Below, in pieces: positions 58,601 through 64,000 of a stretch of DNA of 64,000 nt (position 1 is the stretch's first letter; each line of letters opens with the position of its first letter). The notes under the pieces were generated by a model, which was not told where the DNA came from, ran no database searches, and saw only the letters and a list, made by a program, of their open reading frames with translations. This DNA comes from Cerioporus squamosus (Eukaryota > Basidiomycota > Agaricomycetes > Polyporales > Polyporaceae), in contig JABYQS010000093.1 in assembly GCA_022592435.1 (NCBI GenBank), positions 93,989-157,988 of the forward strand. The letters are read 5' to 3'. The position numbers and the translations under genes were made by a program.

Positions 58601-59197
58601 CATTACAACCTCAAGAAGGAAATCGACACTATTCGGGATACGATCGCGCCATTACAATGCGCGGTCACCACCTTAGAATCCAGGAACCTGCCACCTGCAC
58701 AAGGCGAACTCCGCGATGGTGCTCTGGCCCCTCTGCAGCCCACTGTACTCGCCGACGACGTCAGGAGTCATGACGAGTCGAGTACCACCGCCGACAGTCG
58801 TACGTCAGACAAAGGCCTCGCCAGTGTTCTGGAGACTATCCGTCAGCGCCTTACGGCTCTCGAAGACTTGCAGATCCTCAAACAGAATCCTGCCGGCACT
58901 TCCCTTCCTCCGTCAAGCGTTCTGCACACTTCGGCCAGCGTAGCCCATACCGATGGTGCCGTTGCGGCGACTGAGGACTTGCATACCACGGTCGCCGACC
59001 TCTCGGCACGTATTGATCGCCTTGAAACTGCGCAACAAACACCGGACCCTGCGACGTTCAACAAGCAAGTTCAGCAATATCTTGACTCTGTCGGCCTACC
59101 GGCGTCGCTCTTGACCGTTATGAGTCAACTTGTAGGGGCGCATATGGATCCGCAAGGCGGCGATAGTGCAGAGGCCACTTCGTTGCCATCTCAGTAG
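55606..59197 (+). CDS. Large disordered protein with a Zn2Cys6-spaced cysteine cluster
   Basis: Exons 55606-56029, 56088-56195, 56248-56732, 56784-57798 and 57858-59197 total 3372 nt, 1123 residues, all phases consistent. The N-terminal 140 residues look folded (YARPPVSNKDARMRWYKF, LPMVVVASIYR). Then comes a basic, Ser-rich part with KKRKR-like sequences suggesting nuclear location, and a cluster C-x2-C-x6-C-x9-C-x2-C-x6-C starting CAKCAAADGIC. That spacing matches fungal Zn2Cys6 binuclear clusters, but the basic DNA-contact residues between the first cysteines are absent. Next is a run of about twelve KTIPP-type pentapeptides (57165-57335), an acidic disordered part, and a helical C-terminal domain of about 330 residues with coiled-coil character. 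Function unknown; a lineage-specific, perhaps mobile-element-linked family is my guess. Confidence 0.72.
57165..57335 (+). repeat. 15-bp coding repeat (KTIPP)
   Basis: A unit ccgaagacgatcccg is repeated about eleven times within an exon, giving a K-T-I/V/L-P-P array in one frame. Confidence 0.9.
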
Positions 59198-59320
59198 GCT
59201 GCACACAGTACATCGCTCTTGATCGCACCAGCAATAATCATGTAGTATCGACTATCTTGAATACATGTTCTTGGTTACAACATACCGCGCAACTAAGACA
59301 ACGACAACGTGTATCAGCAA
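59198..59320. other. Spacer between convergent genes
   Basis: Only 123 nt separate the stop codons of the two convergent genes, so their 3' UTRs probably overlap. Confidence 0.6.
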
Positions 59321-62300
59321 CTAATACTTCTTCCTCTTCTTCTTTCCCGCCTTCAAGACACCGTCAGCATGTCCACACCCCTTCCCTGGTGTGTTTTCAG
59401 GTTTTGTGGCGGCCAGCTCGGCGATCCGGGTGCTGCTTCGACGCTGGGTGCGTTCGGCCTCCTGACGTCGCCTGCTTTGGCTACGAGTCCGAGGTGGCGG
59501 CGGCAACTGCTCGTGCGTTGCAGAGCTGCGTGTGCGTTTCCGACTGCGTGAGTTCATGGAGACAGAAGCCTCTGTAACGGCGGAGATATTGTCGAGCTCC
59601 TGCTCAATCATCTCCGCATCCAACTCGTCTTCTTCGGCCTCCGAGTCTGCAGAATGTGGTACGCCGGTAAGCCCATGGGAAATCCTGCTCCTGCCTGCAT
59701 CTCGAGATGACTGGATGTCGTCAGAGAACGACCTGAGAGGTGCGTTCGGCAGGGAATACTGGAAGGCAGCCTCAGCCGTCGGCAGAGGGTCCACCTCATC
59801 TTCATCGCTTAACGGGCTCAGGCTCGAGTTCGGCGAGCTCCCCAGTTCGCCGATGGCAAAGTCGGCCGGGAGATCGGGTAGGTCGGAGGTGTCGTATACC
59901 GGAGAACTGAATGAGTCTTGAACAACGAATGGGGGTGGGGACGAAGGGATGTCTTCTGCATCTGTGACTTCGTCTCCTACGAAGAACATTGGTGGTTCAT
60001 CGGGGACGTCTTCGTAGCTAGCGTTGCTGTCTTCTTCATCTCCGTTGTTCAGGTCGCTGAAGCGCGGTGTTGTTCCTGGATGGCTGGCAGACTGGAGCAT
60101 AGGATGGGCGGCTGGTCTACTAGCAGGACGAGGCCGGGGCACGGGAAAAGTAGCGGCGCAGACCAAGCGAAGCTGTGAGACCACCTCGCTGGTAAGTCTG
60201 CTATGCGCAAAGTATGCAGGCAGGTCGTCGCTGATGTGTTCCTCATCCACAATCTCGGAGACAAGCTTCGCATCCCTGAATAGCATCCCCAAGGCGAGGC
60301 AGAACCGCTGCACATCGCCGGCAGGTGAGTCCCGGAGGGATGATATACCGTTGCTCAGCCACGAAACCAAGGCTGACAGAGTAGTACGATCGTGATGGGC
60401 GGAGGCGGGAAGGTGTGGGCTCGTGTATGACCAGGTCAGCCAGGGTGCAGCGGCGTGAGGTTCGATCTCCGAGAATGCGTGTAACTAGTGCAGACAGCCA
60501 GCTTCGTGAGATTTCGGTGCATGTCCAGGCAAAATCAAGCTCACCTTTGTACGCGCGCGATGTAGCATCTCGAGGTACTCGACATGGTCTACGAGCCGAT
60601 GTAGATACCTCCATCGCTCCTCGGCATCCGTCCCAATAGAGTACGGAGCCAAGGGACGGGGTCTCATCATGATTGGCTGCTCCTCCAAATCAACGTCCGC
60701 TGCGACTGCCTTTCCTTTGCCGTGGCTACGCTGCCGTACAGCGTCGGCAAGTGGACGAGCACTCCATTCTGCGCCGGCGAGTGGACGATTGCTGGGTTCT
60801 GCACCGGCGAGCGGACGAGTGCTGTGTCCTGCGCTGGCAAGCGGACGATTGCTGGGTCCTGCGCTGGCGAGCGGACGATTGCTGGGTCCTGCACTGGCGA
60901 GCGGACGACTGGCAGGGAGGACATCCGCCGAACTGTCGCTGTCGCTGTCGCTGTCACTGTCGCTGTCGCTGTCGCTATCGCTCGGATAGCCAGAGGGGAG
61001 GAAGAGGGGGAGAACCGTGCGCTCTTCAGCTGCGTCAAAATCGTCTTCATCCCAATTGAAGTGCTCTGCTGTGAGGTCGTCGCCGAAGTCGCTTGAGACA
61101 GGCTCCTCCGGCTCAATGTCAAGAACTGTCTCGGTCTCGACGAAGTCTTCCTCGTTGGATGGATGTGGAGCAGCGACGTCTGCATGGGGAGTGGAAGAGA
61201 AATGTACCCTAGTGGCAGCACGACGAGAGCCTGTGGGCTGTGGAAGGGGAGGTGGCGGAGTGCGGGCCTCCCGCCGAGTGCTGCTGCTCTGCTTCTTCTT
61301 TGCCGCCTTCTTCTTCGGCGCCGCCTTCTTCAGCACCACGTCCTCAGAGTCTGCGTCCTGGTCAGCTGTAACGGCGCTCGAGCTGCGCCCATCCTGTTTC
61401 GCCCGTCGAATGGACTCCACGTTGGCGGCATGCATCGCGGCGAGAGTCTGTCTTCTCTGTTCCTTGTCCGGAAGCGAGTGTCGAGTCGAAGGTTCCAAGG
61501 GTGCGTCAAGGTCGAAATGAGGAGGGTAGATGGTCGTTCTCTCGGCTTTCTCCTCATCGGGGTCCACGGGGGGCTCGCCGTCATCCTTCGCATCGATCCA
61601 GGCTCCATCCCCGGATCGGTAGGCCTTGAAGCGGAAGAATCGTGGCGGGGAGCCGTCTGAAGGATTCTCCATGTCCCTGACATGACGAATGAACGCGGCT
61701 AGTTCCGACTCGTGCGCCCTAGTCGGTTCCTTGATCTCAAAGCCAGGGGGAAACATACCCTCCTCGAAGAACTTGTCCATGTTCTTGCCCATGGACGCCC
61801 AGGGCACGCTCTTAACGAGGACGCCTTTTGCGCAGCCTAGATAACCAGCACTTAGACAGGTAGACAGCGAGAATATATAGTAAGCGACGTACCGTACTGG
61901 AGTCGCATGTACTGTCGATACATCTGGATGCGACGTTTTCCAGAGAGTGGTGCGCCGTTCTCGTGGTCCACGATGATTGGGGAACCGTTAGAACGGAGCT
62001 CGAAGACAAACTCGGGAGGGATGTTGCGTGTGGATACCTCCAGGTGGACAGGTTCGCTGTCATCGTCGCGAACGTGCCATTTTCTGTAGAACACGCGGAA
62101 TTTCTTGCGAAGTCCGACGTCCCACTCGGGATCCTCTGTGAACACTGCTAACGAGCGTCCTTCCTTCTCCGCTTGTTCTTTGATGTAGTTGGACGTGTCG
62201 TAGCTGACAAGCAGAAGGTGAGTACGTTGGTCGCTCTTGAGCTACATACTCACTGTATTCCTCGGGTTCTAGTGGGGCTATCAGGGTCGAGGAACATGCC

Positions 62301-62689
62301 ATACATCAGCATAGTCATCCCGACCTGCTCCCAGAACATGCTGACAGTGGTGCGCATGTATTGAATACAGCGTCGCGCGGCGATCCTAGCCCACGACAGG
62401 ATGGGTAAGCAACAACAGACTGACTTGAGTACTGCGCGGACAGCATACTTGGGAAGGAGGTGAGCATCCGGGCCCTCGCGGTTCCACTTGGCCGCGGTCT
62501 CCCGAAATTCTGCACGCTCCTCTTGAGAAAGATCCTTGTACAGATTACGACGGGATGCGTTCCAGACAACGATGTCGTGTGGGACTGAACCAGCCTCGCT
62601 GTTGCGAGCGGCCTTGATCTCGAGGTGGCGCAACTGTTCGAACACCTTCTCTCCTGTCCAACGACGGAAGATGCGCGTTGGAAGGCGGC
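59321..62689 (-). CDS. Acidic repeat protein of unknown family, 5' end cut by LTR element
   Basis: Exons 62425-62689 (5' end unknown), 62254-62385, 61893-62203, 60545-61836 and 59321-60484, with consistent phases. The N-terminal part looks folded: WTGEKVFEQLRHLEIKA, DLSQEERAEFRETAAKWN, then SMFWEQVGMTMLMYGMFLD. The pattern 'W/E-rich helix, hydrophobic MYGMF, then LDPD' recalls lineage-specific Agaricomycete proteins of unknown role (memory, not verified). The middle is acidic and includes an SD dipeptide run (60930-60985) and about six copies of a ten-residue RPLASAGPSN-type repeat (60740-60910). The end is basic (KAGKKKRKKY), suggesting nuclear location. Upstream of 62690 the reading frame enters an LTR and there is no valid ATG, so the gene has lost its start. 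It is convergent with the cysteine-cluster gene. Confidence 0.65.
60740..60910 (-). repeat. 30-bp coding repeat (RPLASAGPSN)
   Basis: About six variant copies of a 30-nt unit containing agcggacgattgctgggtcc lie in one frame. Confidence 0.85.
60930..60985 (-). repeat. SD-encoding ctgtcg microsatellite
   Basis: Tandem ctgtcg hexamers encode serine-aspartate dipeptides on the minus strand. Confidence 0.85.
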
Positions 62690-63411
62690 TGTTACATCCC
62701 GTGCTCCAAGACACCCAACTCCGGACTCAACTCCGACCGGACTCCGGTTCGTCCGTTGACTCATACTTACTTCCTCATCCTTTCGTTGTGACTCATCCTT
62801 ACTACGATACTTACCCCTTATTATCCGCTCCCCTCGGACTCCGATCACCTCCGCAGTCCCGATAGTATTACCCGTTTGTATCCGCACTTGTATCCACTTG
62901 TATCCGCACTTGCCTCCATTTCCTATTGGCTACTTACTTGCTTCCGCCTTGGCACCGGACTCCGACTCCTGTCTCTACTTTTAGCTTACCCCTTTCGGAC
63001 CTCCGGACTTTAGTATTTAAGTCTGCTTGTATTCTCCCTTAGACCTCAGTTCTGATATCTCGTTTACTTCCCTCTTATCCTTCTCGGTATCAACAACTCA
63101 ATCTATTGCCTTCTCTTCTGAAATCCGTCCGCACCTTCGTCCGGACTTCCGACCTCTGACCTCCGACCTCCGTCTTCCGACTCTGGTCATTCAGCTTCTG
63201 ACTCTCTGGTTCCCTCTCTGCTTGACTTCCTCCATCGTTGCTTGCTCAGGTATAAACTCCGGAGTTCTGTTCCTTTGCAAATAGAAGACACCTTGCGTCT
63301 CCTCAGGGCGTTGGTCAATAACTTCGCCGAAGTCTTCACCTCCGCGCTGCCTTCGGACTTCGGACTTCAGACTTCCTTCCGGAGTTTGACTTGGCACGCA
63401 CAGTCTTAACA
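62690..63411 (+). mobile_element. 5' LTR of a retrotransposon
   Basis: The segment begins TGTTA and ends TAACA, a perfect 5-nt terminal inverted repeat, and spans 722 nt. It is pyrimidine-rich with many ctccgg/ggactcc words, has a TATA-like TATTTAA at 63014-63020, and is followed by a Gag-like frame. The plus orientation is set by the downstream open frame. The candidate target site just outside is gcggc (62685-62689); the matching right copy is beyond the window. A Ty3-like element is likely but not shown, since pol is not visible. Confidence 0.75.
63014..63020 (+). promoter_or_regulatory. LTR TATA-like element
   Basis: TATTTAA lies in the LTR about 390 nt before its end, a fitting place for the element's promoter. 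Confidence 0.4.
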
Positions 63412-63435
63412 GTATATCAGAACTGCACTGAGGAT
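63412..63435 (+). other. Possible primer binding site
   Basis: gtatatcagaactgcactg directly follows the LTR end and resembles the tggtatcagagc-type sites complementary to initiator tRNA, with mismatches. This is tentative. Confidence 0.35.
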
Positions 63436-63440
63436 TCGCT

Positions 63441-64000
63441 ATGCACGACGAGGATTCCTCCTTCCTAGGATTCACCGCTCGTCGTGGAGGCGCGCTTTCG
63501 GCCCCTCCGGAGACTCCAACTCGTCGCGGAGTAGCTTCTTCCCAACTCGGAGACATTGCATCTTCGACTGAGTCTACCCGCGCCGCATCTCCGGAACAGC
63601 CTCCGGCCTCCATGGTATCTCCGTCCAACCCTTTCGCTTCCTCCTCACGCCTCTACCGGACCCCGTCCCAAGGGTTGTCGGCCTCGACCTCCGGGCCTGC
63701 TCCGGCTCGGACACAGTCGACCTCGGTTACCGGACCTCCCCAACCCGCCGTCCGGACCACCACTCAGTCAACTCAGACTGCAGCTCAGCCGCCTCAAGGC
63801 CCGTCTCAGGCCGCTACCCAGCACGGAACCTCCGGTCCCACCCAGGCAAACTCCGGAGCCACAGCTCAGGCTCAGGCTCCGACTACACAGTCAGCCAGCC
63901 AAAGACAAACAAACCCGGACTTAGCTGCCGCTCTAGTTATGCTCGCTCAAACCCTCCAGAACCCGGCTCCGGCTGGCTCCTCCGCCAAGTCGGCCTCCTA
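63441..64000 (+). CDS. Gag-like N-terminal region of an LTR retrotransposon (partial)
   Basis: An ATG at 63441, 30 nt past the LTR, opens a frame that stays open to the window edge (over 185 codons). It is rich in Ser, Pro, Thr and Gln (for example TQTAAQPPQGPSQAATQ) and turns into a helix-like segment NPDLAAALVMLAQTLQNP at the end, as in the leader part of basidiomycete Gag proteins. No zinc knuckle or protease is reached in the window. The element is incomplete here only because the sequence ends. Confidence 0.6.
   Translation, partial: MHDEDSSFLGFTARRGGALSAPPETPTRRGVASSQLGDIASSTESTRAASPEQPPASMVSPSNPFASSSRLYRTPSQGLSASTSGPAPARTQSTSVTGPPQPAVRTTTQSTQTAAQPPQGPSQAATQHGTSGPTQANSGATAQAQAPTTQSASQRQTNPDLAAALVMLAQTLQNPAPAGSSAKSAS

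Overview
The window looks like nuclear DNA of an Agaricomycete (mushroom-forming basidiomycete, perhaps a polypore). The basis is GC-rich sequence, genes split by many 50-60 nt introns, a eukaryotic riboflavin gene, mitochondrial phosphate carriers, several secreted type-B carboxylesterases, fungal NACHT proteins with an N-terminal HeLo/MLKL-like bundle, and an LTR retrotransposon. The species cannot be fixed from sequence alone. All gene models were spliced by eye from homology between paralogues, GT/AG signals and reading phase.

Layout. 0.2-5.7 kb: two tandem carboxylesterases on the minus strand (CE1, CE2). 6.5-10.2 kb: RIB3 (minus) diverging from mitochondrial phosphate carrier 1 (PIC1, plus). 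10.8-22.5 kb: three NLR-like NACHT genes (A plus, B plus, C minus), with a chimeric patch holding a broken PIC copy between A and B. 23.7-26.5 kb: an FtsJ-like methyltransferase gene and a second phosphate carrier (PIC2), both minus. 27.8-34.0 kb: carboxylesterase CE3, a probable decayed gene remnant, and a long helical protein resembling fungal alpha-helical pore-forming-like families. 37.6-38.8 kb: a Ser/Pro-rich protein of unknown function. 38.8-46.1 kb: a stretch without convincing genes. 46.2-52.7 kb: carboxylesterase CE4, NACHT gene D and a partial tandem copy of D's 3' part. 52.7-54.1 kb: minisatellites. 54.2-62.7 kb: a proline-rich repeat protein, a large protein with a Zn2Cys6-spaced cysteine cluster, and a convergent acidic repeat protein whose 5' end is cut by an LTR retrotransposon that runs off the right edge.

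The main biological theme is a birth-and-death zone. Three families (carboxylesterase x4, NACHT x4, phosphate carrier x2 plus a fragment) are repeated within about 50 kb, and many copies carry distinct lesions: a 20-nt intron in CE1, a lost splice acceptor beside the catalytic histidine in CE3, a homopolymer frameshift in CE4, a frameshift and 3' replacement in NACHT-A, and a frameshift plus nonsense codon in NACHT-B. Only CE2, NACHT-C, NACHT-D (up to an unclear tail), PIC1, PIC2 and RIB3 read cleanly. The HeLo-like/NACHT proteins are the type of gene that fungi use for self/non-self recognition and regulated cell death. Their proximity to a helical pore-former-like protein makes the 10-34 kb interval the most interesting candidate for an undescribed defence or incompatibility locus.
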